A DNA stretch of 38,334 bases. Source: Oscillospiraceae bacterium. GTDB taxonomy: Bacteria; Bacillota; Clostridia; Oscillospirales; Ruminococcaceae. The notes beneath the pieces were generated by a model, which was given only the letters and a program-made list of their open reading frames with translations, ran no database searches and was not told where the DNA came from. The stretch covers positions 1 through 38,334 of the forward strand of contig JAILIG010000026.1 of assembly GCA_024695445.1 (NCBI GenBank), written 5' to 3'. Made by a program: the position numbers and the translations under genes. Of this stretch, positions 8,523 to 16,234 are shown piece by piece (position 1 is the stretch's first letter; each line of letters opens with the position of its first letter).

Positions 8523-8960
8523 TCAGATGCAGTACAGGTCGCCGGAATTCGGTGCCGACCGGTCCAGGATGTCCTGCAGCGTGATGCTGTCCAGGTATTC
8601 GCTCACGGCGCGGTTCAGCCCTTCCCAGATGAAGAGCGTCGGGCAGTTTCCGGCACGGGGGCAGTCGTTGACGGGCGTGTCCAGACAGGAAACGGGTGCG
8701 AGATTGCCCTCTGTTGCGCGCAGCACCGCGCCGACTGTACACGCGGACGGTGCTTTTGCCAGCATATAGCCGCCGTGGTTGCCGCGGTTTGTACGGAGAA
8801 TGCCGTTCCGGTTCAGCATCGGAACGATTTGCTCCAGGTATTTTTTAGAAATATCCTGCCGTTCGGAAATGTCCTTGAGTGAGATATACCCCTCGTTCTG
8901 ATGCAGCGCGAGGTCGATCAGCATACGCAGTGCGTATCTGCCCTTCGTCGAGATTTTCAT
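8523..8960 (-). CDS. Rrf2-family regulator with IscR-like cysteines
   Basis: 145 aa, usual family length. Starts MKISTKGRYALRMLIDLA, the typical N-terminus of the Rrf2 winged helix-turn-helix, with a recognition region around ISKKYLEQIV and the wing RGNHGGYML. Three cysteines, C92, C100 and C106, sit as C-x7-C-x5-C. That is close to the iron-sulfur ligands of IscR (C-x5-C-x5-C), so a redox- or iron-sulfur-sensing role is likely. The ribosome site AGGAGGATTGC before the ATG is strong. Monocistronic: own promoter, own terminator. No isc/suf genes lie nearby, so its targets are elsewhere or include itself through the palindrome at 8981-8997. Confidence 0.9.
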   Translation of the reverse strand: MKISTKGRYALRMLIDLALHQNEGYISLKDISERQDISKKYLEQIVPMLNRNGILRTNRGNHGGYMLAKAPSACTVGAVLRATEGNLAPVSCLDTPVNDCPRAGNCPTLFIWEGLNRAVSEYLDSITLQDILDRSAPNSGDLYCI

Positions 8961-8980
8961 GCAATCCTCCTCTTTTGCAC

Positions 8981-8997
8981 ATCCGGATTGTCCGGAT
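8981..8997. promoter_or_regulatory. Palindrome in the rrf2 leader, possible autoregulatory operator
   Basis: ATCCGGA-TTG-TCCGGAT: 7-bp perfect arms around 3 bases, between the -10 box (9011-9016) and the start codon. Its position just after the expected transcription start suits autorepression by an Rrf2 dimer. A short leader hairpin is the alternative. Confidence 0.5.
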
Positions 8998-9010
8998 ACG
9001 GTCTGCTATT

Positions 9011-9039
9011 ATTATACCACAATATGCCGCCGGCCGCAA
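9011..9039 (-). promoter_or_regulatory. Sigma-A promoter of the rrf2-like gene
   Basis: Minus strand TTGCGG (9034-9039), 17-base spacer, TATAAT (9011-9016). The -10 is perfect and the -35 moderate. It lies about 50 bases before the start codon. Confidence 0.7.
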
Positions 9040-9153
9040 GAGAAAAACGCCCGTCAAACTCACATTTTTTGCGGGTGAGAGAGGGGCTTGTTTCGTCAAT
9101 TCATACAAAACCACTATGTTTATCGGATTTTACGGACGGAGAAGCGGATTGCC

Positions 9154-9186
9154 GGAAAAAGAAAAATGGACTGCCGTCGGCAGTCC
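9154..9186 (-). terminator. Probable terminator at the end of the isp operon tail
   Basis: An 8-bp perfect stem GGACTGCC/GGCAGTCC (9168-9175 with 9179-9186) with a 3-base loop. On the minus strand it is followed by ATTTTTCTTTTT. It is about 410 bases past the ispF stop, so it may end a longer transcript that includes the small ORF and the structured element at 9253-9307. Confidence 0.65.
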
Positions 9187-9252
9187 GCAAGTCAAAAACA
9201 GATAATAATTCAGATTGGAATAGGGAAATAAGAAATTGGGAAAATGGGGGCT

Positions 9253-9307
9253 TGAAATCGAACCTGAAACCCAGGCCGGAAACCCGGTCTCCGTTTCATT
9301 GATTTCA
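9253..9307. other. Nested inverted repeat (structured RNA or DNA element)
   Basis: Three nested pairing blocks: TGAAATC (9253-9259) with GATTTCA (9301-9307); GAAAC (9266-9270) with GTTTC (9293-9297); AGGCCGG (9273-9279) with CCGGTCT (9284-9290), around the loop AAAC. Internal loops separate the blocks, as in a folded RNA hairpin. It does not fit a tRNA, SRP or other RNA I can recognise. A small nearby repeat, AGATTA-AAA-TAATCT, is at 9321-9335. Apart from these and the small ORF, nothing is visible in 9040-9599. Confidence 0.5.
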
Positions 9308-9343
9308 GTTTACCACCGGAAGATTAAAATAATCTGAAAGAAT

Positions 9344-9496
9344 CTAAAAGAATGCAAAAACGAAGAAAAAAATTTCCTGCGGGCGGGAGAGCAGCCTTTG
9401 TGCGGTGACTCGGAATCCATATAGATAGATATCTAATGCTTCTATAATGTCCGGCAATGACACAGACTCGTTGACTGGCTCACTGAACGAATACAT
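9344..9496 (-). CDS. Possible 50-aa small protein downstream of ispF
   Basis: ATG at 9496 with a strong ribosome site (AGGAGGGTATCA then ATG), stop TAG at 9344. It begins MYSFSEPVNESVSLPDIIEA, continues with a helix-compatible stretch, and ends in a very hydrophobic, phenylalanine-rich tail (IFFFVFAFF) that could insert in a membrane. No family recognised. It follows ispF by about 100 bases on the same strand with no terminator between them, so it could be co-transcribed. The composition is more AT-rich than ispD/ispF. Alternatives are a degenerate gene start or a chance ORF. Confidence 0.4.
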   Translation of the reverse strand: MYSFSEPVNESVSLPDIIEALDIYLYGFRVTAQRLLSRPQEIFFFVFAFF

Positions 9497-9599
9497 TGAT
9501 ACCCTCCTGAAATCCCGAATTGGTTCAGCAGCGCAATTCTGAGAAGGTATTTGAAATCATCTCAACAAGAAGCTTTCGTTCGGTCAGGCGGAATCTCCT

Positions 9600-10127
9600 T
9601 TACAGCGGGAAAACCCTGCCCTCCGGCCGGAGATTGACCGGCTTTCCGATCCGCTCCAGCAGGACAACGCAGTGCGCCGCAATGCCGAGCTCCTGTCCGG
9701 TGAAGCCGAGCTTTTCCTCTGTCGTCGCCTTGACGCTGACCTGCTCAATGCCGCAGCCGGCCGCATCCGCGATTTTGGCGCGCATCTGCGGGATGTACGG
9801 TGCGAGCCTGGGCTTCTGTGCCAGAATCGTCGCGTCCAGATTTCCGATCTGCCAGCCCTTGTGCAGAATCAGCGCGTGAACATGGCGGAGCAGCAGAATG
9901 CTGTCTGCGCCGGCGTATTCCGGATCGGTGTCGGGGAAATGCTGCCCGATGTCGCCGAGTGCCAGTGCGCCGAGCATTGCGTCCATCACGGCGTGCGTCA
10001 GCACATCCGCGTCGGAATGTCCGTCCAGTCCGAGCCGGTGCGGAATCTCCACGCCGCCGAGAATGAGCTTGCGCCCCTCTGTCAGGCGGTGAACATCATA
10101 GCCGTGTCCGATGCGAAACGGGATCAT
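9600..10127 (-). CDS. ispF: 2-C-methyl-D-erythritol 2,4-cyclodiphosphate synthase
   Basis: 175 aa including a short C-terminal extension; the core is full length. Converts CDP-methylerythritol 2-phosphate to the cyclodiphosphate with release of CMP, a cytosolic step of the non-mevalonate isoprenoid pathway. Seen in the sequence: [11 protein letters not shown] with the zinc ligands D11 and H13, [17 protein letters not shown] (H45), [11 protein letters not shown], and the late block [15 protein letters not shown]. The ATG overlaps the ispD stop by 4 bases, so the two are translationally coupled. Transcription probably starts at the promoter before the zinc-ribbon gene. Confidence 0.97.
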   Translation of the reverse strand: MIPFRIGHGYDVHRLTEGRKLILGGVEIPHRLGLDGHSDADVLTHAVMDAMLGALALGDIGQHFPDTDPEYAGADSILLLRHVHALILHKGWQIGNLDATILAQKPRLAPYIPQMRAKIADAAGCGIEQVSVKATTEEKLGFTGQELGIAAHCVVLLERIGKPVNLRPEGRVFPL

Positions 10128-10828
10128 GCGTTATTCCTCCCTTTCTGCCGTCCGGCGAGCAGCGCCTCCGCGACGGCGAAATCCTCCGGTGTGGTGAGTT
10201 TGATGTTCGAGTAGTCACCCTTTGTCATGGTGACGCGGACGCCGAGTGCTTCGATGAGCTGACAGTCGTCGGTGAAGTCCTGTCCGGCGGCAGCGGCGCG
10301 CTCCAGTGCCTCCGCATAGAGCGTGCGGCGAAAGACCTGCGGTGTCTGCGTCAGCCAGAGCGATGCGCGGTCGGGCGTTTCACAGATGACGCCGTCCCGG
10401 CAGACTTTGACTGTGTCCTTGACCGGCACGCCGAGCGTGGCTGCGCCCGATTCCCTTGCATCCGCAATGACGCGCTCGATGTCCGCAGGCAGAACCAGCG
10501 GACGCGCACCGTCATGGACGGCGAGATAGGTGCAGCTGCTGCCGGCGGCGGAAAAGCCGCGCATGACGCTCTGCTGTCTGGTGCTGCCGCCTGTGACGGC
10601 CCGGACCGGCAGCGGGAACTGCTCGTTTGCCAGAATGCTCTGAAATTCGGAAAGATCCTGCTCCCTGCATACGACAACGAGCTCCGCCACACTTTCGCAT
10701 TGACAAAAGGTGCGGAGCCCGTGAAGCAGGACCGTTGAAGTTCCGAGCGGGTGCAGGATTTTATGGATTCCGCCCATTCTGGTCGCGTTTCCCGCGCAGA
10801 CCAGAAGGACGGCAGTATCAGCGGTCAT
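10124..10828 (-). CDS. ispD: 2-C-methyl-D-erythritol 4-phosphate cytidylyltransferase
   Basis: 234 aa, normal length. Uses CTP to make CDP-methylerythritol in the non-mevalonate pathway, one step before the IspF substrate. Seen: the N-terminal nucleotide loop [14 protein letters not shown] with HK following (family form A-A-G-x-G-x-R-M-G; here the first Ala is Cys and one Gly is Asn), [27 protein letters not shown], and the C-terminal [14 protein letters not shown]. The altered glycine loop is slightly unusual, but all downstream motifs are intact. It sits 14 bases after the zinc-ribbon gene and overlaps ispF by 4 bases. Confidence 0.95.
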   Translation of the reverse strand: MTADTAVLLVCAGNATRMGGIHKILHPLGTSTVLLHGLRTFCQCESVAELVVVCREQDLSEFQSILANEQFPLPVRAVTGGSTRQQSVMRGFSAAGSSCTYLAVHDGARPLVLPADIERVIADARESGAATLGVPVKDTVKVCRDGVICETPDRASLWLTQTPQVFRRTLYAEALERAAAAGQDFTDDCQLIEALGVRVTMTKGDYSNIKLTTPEDFAVAEALLAGRQKGRNNA

Positions 10829-10842
10829 CTGCGTGCATCCTT

Positions 10843-11436
10843 TCAGTCGATGCCGGGTGCCTTGGTGCCGCAGATTGCGCAGAACATCGCGTCGGGCGGA
10901 AGCGTCTCACCGCAGTTCGGGCAGACGAGAGGCTTCGGCGGGCTGACCGGCTCCGCGTGGATGACCTCATCCGAGACACGGTTGCCGCAGGCAGCGCAGA
11001 AAACTGCGTCCGGTGCGAGTGCAGCGCCGCAGTTCTTGCAGACGCCGGAGGCTTCGCCGGCTTCCGGTGCGGGCTGTTCGGGAACGGGTGCGCCGCAGTA
11101 CGGGCAGAACCGTGCGTCCTTCATGAGCTGCTTGCCGCAGCCTCCGCAGGTGACCGTGCCGATCAGCGTGTCGAGATCGCGGCGGAGGACATCCAGTGCG
11201 TCCATCAGCTCGCGGATGGATGCGAACAGCTCTGCGTATTCCGGATCGGGATTCTCCGCATTTGCGGTGTAGTACTTCTCGCCGATTTCCTGATAGCGGG
11301 CGCGCAGCTCGTGCTCGATCGCGGCGATGTCCTTGTTGATGCGGTTTTTATCCGTCATGGTTCTGAGGCTGTCCGAAGCACCTCTCGCAGTTCTCGAGAC
11401 AGAAGCCGCAAGCTTATCCAAAAAGTCGATTGCCAT
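10843..11436 (-). CDS. Triple zinc-ribbon protein
   Basis: 197 aa. Residues 1-90 are helical and charged, probably coiled coil. Three short zinc ribbons follow, each with two C-x-x-C pairs: CGGC...CPYC, CKNC...CAAC and CPNC...CAIC, separated by proline/glutamate-rich linkers. No membrane segment or signal peptide. Such zinc-ribbon proteins are common in Firmicutes and mostly uncharacterised; a scaffold or nucleic-acid-binding role is possible. It is the first gene of the unit with ispD and ispF, behind a consensus promoter and the ribosome site GAAGGAGG. The functional link to isoprenoid synthesis is unclear. Confidence 0.85.
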   Translation of the reverse strand: MAIDFLDKLAASVSRTARGASDSLRTMTDKNRINKDIAAIEHELRARYQEIGEKYYTANAENPDPEYAELFASIRELMDALDVLRRDLDTLIGTVTCGGCGKQLMKDARFCPYCGAPVPEQPAPEAGEASGVCKNCGAALAPDAVFCAACGNRVSDEVIHAEPVSPPKPLVCPNCGETLPPDAMFCAICGTKAPGID

Positions 11437-11490
11437 AGCAGAAATCCTCCTTCTTTTTCATCAGGTCAAACGGCAGATGCCGCTGATTTC

Positions 11491-11519
11491 ATTATAGCAT
11501 ATCCGTGCCGGTTTGTCAA
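11491..11519 (-). promoter_or_regulatory. Sigma-A promoter of the zinc-ribbon/ispD/ispF operon
   Basis: Minus strand TTGACA (11514-11519), 17-base spacer, TATAAT (11491-11496). Perfect consensus, about 55 bases before the zinc-ribbon start codon. Confidence 0.85.
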
Positions 11520-11546
11520 CGGCGCGAATTTTGAACTTTTTGTGAC

Positions 11547-11900
11547 CTATTTATCCTTTGCGCGGAAAAAGACCGCGGAGAGCAGGGCAAACAGCATCGC
11601 GGCGGTGATGCCGGCGGAGGCGGAGGTCAGCCCGCCCGTCAGCAGACCGAGGACGCCGTGCTCGGCGACGCCCTTCCGGATGCCCTCCGCCAGCAGATTG
11701 CCGAAGCCGGAGAGCGGAACCGAGGCGCCCGCACCCGCAAAATCGACCAGCTTTTGGTATATGCCGAAGGCGCCGAGCACTACGCCGGCGACGACATACC
11801 CGACCAGAATGCGGGCGGGCGTCAGCTTCGTGCGGTCAATCAGAATCTGGCCGATCAGGCAGAGGCTGCCGCCGACGAGAAATGCGCGCAGAATCATCAT
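11547..11900 (-). CDS. spoVAE: Stage V sporulation protein AE (SpoVAEb type)
   Basis: 117 aa, usual length for the membrane SpoVAEb subunit. Hydrophobic throughout, with about four helices and the family features GQILIDRTKLTPARILV and GLLTGGLTSASAGITAA. In spore formers the SpoVA proteins form the channel that moves dipicolinic acid into the spore and out at germination. The ATG overlaps the spoVAD stop by 4 bases. Expression is expected in the forespore, from upstream of spoVAD. No terminator is evident before the next promoter at 11519. Confidence 0.92.
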   Translation of the reverse strand: MMILRAFLVGGSLCLIGQILIDRTKLTPARILVGYVVAGVVLGAFGIYQKLVDFAGAGASVPLSGFGNLLAEGIRKGVAEHGVLGLLTGGLTSASAGITAAMLFALLSAVFFRAKDK

Positions 11901-12916
11901 ATCAGGCGCCCCTTTCGCGGAAAATGGGAGAGGTGGATCAGATGACAGATGCCGGGAATCGACTCGCCCTGCTGGCAGATCATCGGGGAGAGCAGCGCGC
12001 CGGTCGCGGCGTAGAGGATGTTTTTGAGCCGGCCGTCCCGCAGGCGCGGCAGGAAATATCCGCAGATGACCGAGGCGGAGCAGCCGCAGCCGGAGCCGCC
12101 CGCGTGGGTATCCTGCGCGCTGCCGTCAAAGATCATCACGCCGCAGTCCCTGTGGACGGCGGAGAGGTCCGTGCCGGCCTTTCCGGTCAGCTCCAGCAGA
12201 AGCCGGCTCCCGACGGTGCCGAGGTCGCCCGTGACAATCGCGTCGTAATCCGCGGGACGGGTACCGGTTGCGGCCAGGTAGCGGAGAACCGTGTCGGCTG
12301 CGGCGGGAGCCATCGCGGCGCCCATGTTCGAGGCATCCGTCAGGCCCATGTCGCAGACTCTGCCCGGACAGACGCCGAGGATATAGGGCGGCTGTTCTGC
12401 TTTTGTCAGAAGCGCCGCGCCCGCAGCCGTGCAGGTCCACTGTGCATTCGGCGTGCGCTGGCCGCCGTAGGCGAGCGGAAAGCGGAACTGCCGTTCGGCG
12501 CTGGAAAAATGCGATGAGGTCAGCACGGCACAGCGCGGGACGCCGCTGCCGGTCAGCACAGTGCCGAGCAGCAGTCCCTCCGCGAAGGTTGCGCAGGCGG
12601 AGAAGATGCCGAGATAGGGGATATTCAGTGAACGCACGGCGAAGGTCGAGCTCGTACACTGGTTGATGAGGTCACCCGCGATGACGCAGGAGAGCGCCTC
12701 TGCGGGGATGCCCGCCTTTTGCAGGAGCAGCTTCACGGCGCGGCGCTGCATCGCGCTTTCCGCCTGTTCCCAGGTATTCTGACCGAAGCGGCTGTCGGGC
12801 TCGATCCGGTCAAAGCAGGAGCCGAGCGGCCCTTCGCCTTCCTTTTTTCCTGCGATGCTGCTCCATGCTGCGACCGAGACCGGTTCGGCGCAGAGCAGAC
12901 TGCTGCATTCATTCAT
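11897..12916 (-). CDS. spoVAD: Stage V sporulation protein AD
   Basis: 339 aa from the ATG at 12916. A longer frame exists to 13057, but the chosen start gives the family's normal length, begins at the conserved region, and has AGGAAAGGAA about 10 bases upstream. SpoVAD has a thiolase-like fold and binds dipicolinic acid as part of the SpoVA channel. Family blocks seen: SRFGQNTWEQAESAMQRRAV, AGDLINQCTSS, GIFSACATFAEGL, SSHFSSAERQFRFPLAYGGQ, ASNMGAAMAPAAADT, TGDLGTVG, HAGGSGCGCSA. The usual first gene, spoVAC, is not directly upstream: 12917-13057 holds no coding frame for it. Confidence 0.95.
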   Translation of the reverse strand: MNECSSLLCAEPVSVAAWSSIAGKKEGEGPLGSCFDRIEPDSRFGQNTWEQAESAMQRRAVKLLLQKAGIPAEALSCVIAGDLINQCTSSTFAVRSLNIPYLGIFSACATFAEGLLLGTVLTGSGVPRCAVLTSSHFSSAERQFRFPLAYGGQRTPNAQWTCTAAGAALLTKAEQPPYILGVCPGRVCDMGLTDASNMGAAMAPAAADTVLRYLAATGTRPADYDAIVTGDLGTVGSRLLLELTGKAGTDLSAVHRDCGVMIFDGSAQDTHAGGSGCGCSASVICGYFLPRLRDGRLKNILYAATGALLSPMICQQGESIPGICHLIHLSHFPRKGRLI

Positions 12917-13057
12917 GCTGTGCCGGTTCCTTTCCTGAAAGTCTGCCGGTAGCATTCCGCATTTTCCGGAAAATATACATAATCCTGCGCTGTGTGCGAA
13001 ACACTCTGAATTTTGATAATCGCACCGCAGGAGGGGGATTCCTTTTTTGACAGACAA

Positions 13058-13084
13058 AGGCTCCCCCCGTTTCAGGGAGAGCCT
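13058..13084 (-). terminator. Hairpin after the LRR-peptidase-dockerin gene
   Basis: AGGCTCCCCC (13058-13067) pairs with GGGAGAGCCT (13075-13084) with one mismatch and a 7-base loop. It lies 12 bases after the stop, with a weak T-rich tail (TTTGTCTGT) on the minus strand. The rest of 12917-13096 shows nothing clear; no convincing forespore promoter for spoVAD could be picked out. Confidence 0.55.
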
Positions 13085-13096
13085 CTGCCCGTATAT

Positions 13097-15559
13097 TTAC
13101 ATCATGGCGCGCTTTAGCAGGGAAAGGTCCGCGGCGTTGAGCCGTCCGTCCCCGTTCATGTCCGCACGCGCTGCCGCCTCGGCGGAGAGCACGCCCCGGC
13201 AGAGCAGATAGTCCAGCAGCAGTGTCACATCCGACACGGTAAGCTGCCGGTCGCCGTCTGTATCGCCGCGGAGATCGGATGTACCGAGCCGCTCCGCAAA
13301 CGGATAGGGGAGACAGTTGAGCACATCGAGCTCGTTGCAGATTTGCAGATACATGGTGTAGCTCGGAATGCTGTTGTTCCAGTGGAAATCATAGCTCGGA
13401 ATGCAGACTTCCAGCGTCTCCGGATCGTAATACATACAGTCCGCATCGGAAAACTGAACATGGTTCGGATCGTAGACGAGGATGCGGTGATGCCATTCCC
13501 GTTTCCGGTAATTCCAGGTTCCCTCCTCGCAGCCGTAACCGATGACAGCATGGCAGGATTTCTGATCGACATTGAAGCAGATCATGAATGGTGACATCCC
13601 GGACGGAATCTGCTTTGCCGTCCGGATCATGCGGAGAATGGTGCCCGGCAGGGGCTCTTCGATATGGCTGTTCCGGAAGGTATCGGTTTGCTGGAGGCAC
13701 TGGTAATAGTTAATCAGCGACTGCACGGCGGGATCGGGCTTGAGCGCGCTGAGCGAGCCGGCGCTGCTGTCAAACTGCCGGGGGAAGAAATAACCGTTTT
13801 TGGCGAGGATGACGGTCGCACACATTCCGAAGCAGGCGCCGCCCCATGCGGAATCCACCTTGATTTCTGCCTGCTCCAGCAGCGCACGGTCCTCGTCCAG
13901 CAGATAGTTCCTTGCGGTGAAGCTGGTGGTATTGTTTTTGAAGGACCAGCATTCCTTTGCGGGATCCAGTGTCATATCCGGCCCCTCTGACAGGCTGTTC
14001 TCTTCGGAAAACGGCAGTTGTTCCTGATTTGCGTACTGCTCCGCGGCGCTGCCTCTGGTACCGATGACCGTGAAGCGCTGTCCGGCGCAGCAGTGCGGAT
14101 CAATGACCGTCACACTCTCCGGAATCCGGACCAGGAAGAGGTGGCTGGAGAATGAAAAAACATCTTCCGGTATTTCGGTCAGCCCGTCGTTCAGGTATAC
14201 CTCCATCAGCATAGAGGAACGGAAGCAGTCTTTCTCAAGCTTCCGGACCGATTCCGGCAGCGTCACCGAAACGGCCGCGGAATAATTGAAGGCGTTGGTG
14301 CAGATCGTTTTCACGCCGTCCGGCACGGCCAGAACACTCTGATTGCCGTTGTAATACACCAGCAGGCCGTTGCCGCAGATCACGAAATCGCCCTGCTGGG
14401 AAAACGGCGTCTGATACAGTGCATCCATGCCGATCTGCTCGACGGTCTCCGGGATCCGGAGCGTTGTCAGACTGATGCAGCCGGAAAAGGCTTGTTCGGA
14501 GATGACCTGCAGTCCGTCCGGAAGCTCTACATCGGTGAGCGCTTCGCATCCCATGCACAGTTGCTTCGGAATCTGACGGATGCCGGCGCCGAAGTGCAGC
14601 TTTCTGAGATTGCCAAAATAGGAGAACATCTCTTCCGGCAGCTCTGTCAGGCTGTCCGGGCAGATGATAACCTGGATGTCCTCCCGCCAGGCTTCAAAGT
14701 AATGGTACATCCCGTCGAAATAGGATTTGTCCAGAAAGCTGAAGCACATGGGATCTAGCTGTGTCACCCCTTCCGGAATGACGACGATGCCGTCCGAGCC
14801 GTTGTAACGGTAAAGGTACCGGCTGTTCAGCAGGACATATTCATCGCTCTCGTGCGCCTGAAGCCATGCATAATCATCCATCAGAATTCCGCTGCCGAAT
14901 GTCTCCGCGGATTCGGGGAAGGTGATGTCAGTGAGTTCCGGGCAGCATCCGAAGCAGAGTGAGCCGACCGACAGCAGACCTTCTCGGAGTGTCACGGATT
15001 TCAGGGCATCATTGTCGTAAAAAGCGCATTCTCCGATCCGCAGGACGGAATCCGGCAGAGAAACCTCCGTCAGCGCCGTGCCGGAAAACGCATGGGAACC
15101 GATCCCGGTCAGGCCATCCGGAAAAACGACCGAATGCAGATATCTGCAGTCAGAAAACGCGTCGTTCCCGATTTCCCGGACGGAGGACGGCAGGGTGATT
15201 TCCTCGAGCTGCTGAAGGGAGAGAAAGGCGTAGCTGCCGATCTTTTCGACGCTGCCCTCAAAGCGCACCTCGCGGATCTCGTACTGATGCTTCGACCACG
15301 GCGCAAAATCCTTCAGATAGTCCGGCAGTGTGCCGGCATCCGGATCATAGTCCGAACCGGCGAACGGGGTATAATCCCACATCGCTCCGCTGCCGGAGAT
15401 CGTCAGAACGCCGTTCCCGTCATAGGACCATGTCATCCGGTCTCCGCACTGATTCTCCGCCGGCACGAACCCGGCGGTCTCCAAAGCCTGAACCGGCATC
15501 GGGATACAGCAGAGACTGAACGAAAGCAGCACAGAAACAGCTGCGTTCAGTATTTTCAT
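13097..15559 (-). CDS. Secreted BspA-type LRR protein with papain-like peptidase domain and dockerin
   Basis: 820 aa. Signal peptide about 1-25 (cleavage near VQA-LE). Residues 95-500 hold BspA-like leucine-rich repeats (units of the form IP-x-S-V-x-x-IG-x-x-AF). Residues about 535-745 look like a papain-fold cysteine peptidase: GGACFGMCA (C576), KSCHAVIGYG (H670) and LVYDPNH (D697) are in the order Cys-His-Asp. Residues 765-820 are a type I dockerin with two calcium loops (DTDGDRQLTVSD and DMNGDGRLNAAD). Probably exported and bound to a cohesin on a cell-surface scaffoldin, where it could adhere to or cut proteins. Own promoter; monocistronic. The peptidase call rests on motif order only. 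Confidence 0.85.
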   Translation of the reverse strand: MKILNAAVSVLLSFSLCCIPMPVQALETAGFVPAENQCGDRMTWSYDGNGVLTISGSGAMWDYTPFAGSDYDPDAGTLPDYLKDFAPWSKHQYEIREVRFEGSVEKIGSYAFLSLQQLEEITLPSSVREIGNDAFSDCRYLHSVVFPDGLTGIGSHAFSGTALTEVSLPDSVLRIGECAFYDNDALKSVTLREGLLSVGSLCFGCCPELTDITFPESAETFGSGILMDDYAWLQAHESDEYVLLNSRYLYRYNGSDGIVVIPEGVTQLDPMCFSFLDKSYFDGMYHYFEAWREDIQVIICPDSLTELPEEMFSYFGNLRKLHFGAGIRQIPKQLCMGCEALTDVELPDGLQVISEQAFSGCISLTTLRIPETVEQIGMDALYQTPFSQQGDFVICGNGLLVYYNGNQSVLAVPDGVKTICTNAFNYSAAVSVTLPESVRKLEKDCFRSSMLMEVYLNDGLTEIPEDVFSFSSHLFLVRIPESVTVIDPHCCAGQRFTVIGTRGSAAEQYANQEQLPFSEENSLSEGPDMTLDPAKECWSFKNNTTSFTARNYLLDEDRALLEQAEIKVDSAWGGACFGMCATVILAKNGYFFPRQFDSSAGSLSALKPDPAVQSLINYYQCLQQTDTFRNSHIEEPLPGTILRMIRTAKQIPSGMSPFMICFNVDQKSCHAVIGYGCEEGTWNYRKREWHHRILVYDPNHVQFSDADCMYYDPETLEVCIPSYDFHWNNSIPSYTMYLQICNELDVLNCLPYPFAERLGTSDLRGDTDGDRQLTVSDVTLLLDYLLCRGVLSAEAAARADMNGDGRLNAADLSLLKRAMM

Positions 15560-15628
15560 AGTGTTCCCCCCTCTTTTCTGGCCGGCATTGTGTATCTTCC
15601 TGCTGCGGGACCGGCATTCTTTTTCTTA

Positions 15629-15657
15629 ATTATACGCTTTATATCTGTGGATGTCAA
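15629..15657 (-). promoter_or_regulatory. Sigma-A promoter of the LRR-peptidase-dockerin gene
   Basis: Minus strand TTGACA (15652-15657), 17-base spacer, TATAAT (15629-15634). About 70 bases before the ATG. Confidence 0.85.
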
Positions 15658-15662
15658 CCAAA

Positions 15663-15696
15663 AACTGCGCAATAAATCCCCGCTTTTTGCGCAGTT
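15663..15696. repeat. 10-bp inverted repeat directly upstream of the LRR promoter
   Basis: AACTGCGCAA (15663-15672) and TTGCGCAGTT (15687-15696), perfect arms around 14 bases. It starts 6 bases upstream of the -35 box of the LRR promoter, a typical place for an activator or repressor site. No T-run follows on either strand that would make it a clear terminator. Between 15697 and 16084 nothing gene-like is visible. Confidence 0.5.
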
Positions 15697-16084
15697 GCAA
15701 AGCCGGATGCGGCGGGCTGTGCGGTCATTCTGACCGGAAAAGAGGACTTTGCCCGGACAACATCACTGAGTTGTCCGCTGCGCGATGTAAAGTTGTATTT
15801 GCAGTATCCGGCTGTCTGATGACGGAAATCGCAAGAACACAAACAAATCGTATAGATATTGCGCATTTCACTGCATATTCTCTATGTATTCTGCGTTCTG
15901 TGCAGTGCATTTTGCGGCCGCGGGGATTATAATGCTATCAGATACAGACGGAAGGTTGACCGTACAGGCCGGAACGGATTCGGAGGAAAAACAGATCAGG
16001 TGCCTTGCAGCGAAAGCTGCTTCTGAATAACCCCCACACCCTCCGCAGGATGAATCGTTGTGCAAAAGCCCTCTTAACCTCGCA

Positions 16085-16124
16085 GAACCCCGCCCGGCAG
16101 AGCCGAAAACGCCGGACGGGGTTC
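16085..16124. repeat. Strong GC-rich hairpin in intergenic region
   Basis: A 14-base arm, GAACCCCGCCCGGC (16085-16098), pairs with GCCGGACGGGGTTC (16111-16124), with one mismatch and a 12-base loop. No T-run on either side. A second, smaller hairpin follows at 16164. Confidence 0.5.
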
Positions 16125-16163
16125 GGACTGTATGCGGCCGGTGTTTCTGCTGCGGGCATGAGA

Positions 16164-16191
16164 AACCCGCCTTGATTACTCAGGGCGGGTT
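16164..16191 (-). terminator. Hairpin downstream of the phage-gene remnant
   Basis: AACCCGCC (16164-16171) with GGCGGGTT (16184-16191), 12-base loop, then TTCTC on the minus strand. It could be the old terminator of the decayed gene that ends just before it. The T-run is weak. Confidence 0.4.
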
Positions 16192-16234
16192 CAACTTCAT
16201 CATTCAGGCAACGGTTCCGATTCACCGTCACGAA

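Noticed and set aside
9250-9310. A possible tRNA or tmRNA, because of a GTTCGATT stretch on the minus strand
   Set aside because: The bases around the putative T-loop do not pair as a T-arm, and no acceptor or anticodon stem could be drawn; kept only as a nested inverted repeat.
12917-13057. 47-residue N-terminal extension of spoVAD
   Set aside because: The extension has no family similarity, and the ATG at 12916 has a ribosome site and gives the normal length.
15920-15935. A TATAAT in the 15.7-16.1 kb intergenic region
   Set aside because: It is present on both strands (ATTATAAT) but no -35 box lies at 17 bases on either side, and no gene follows.
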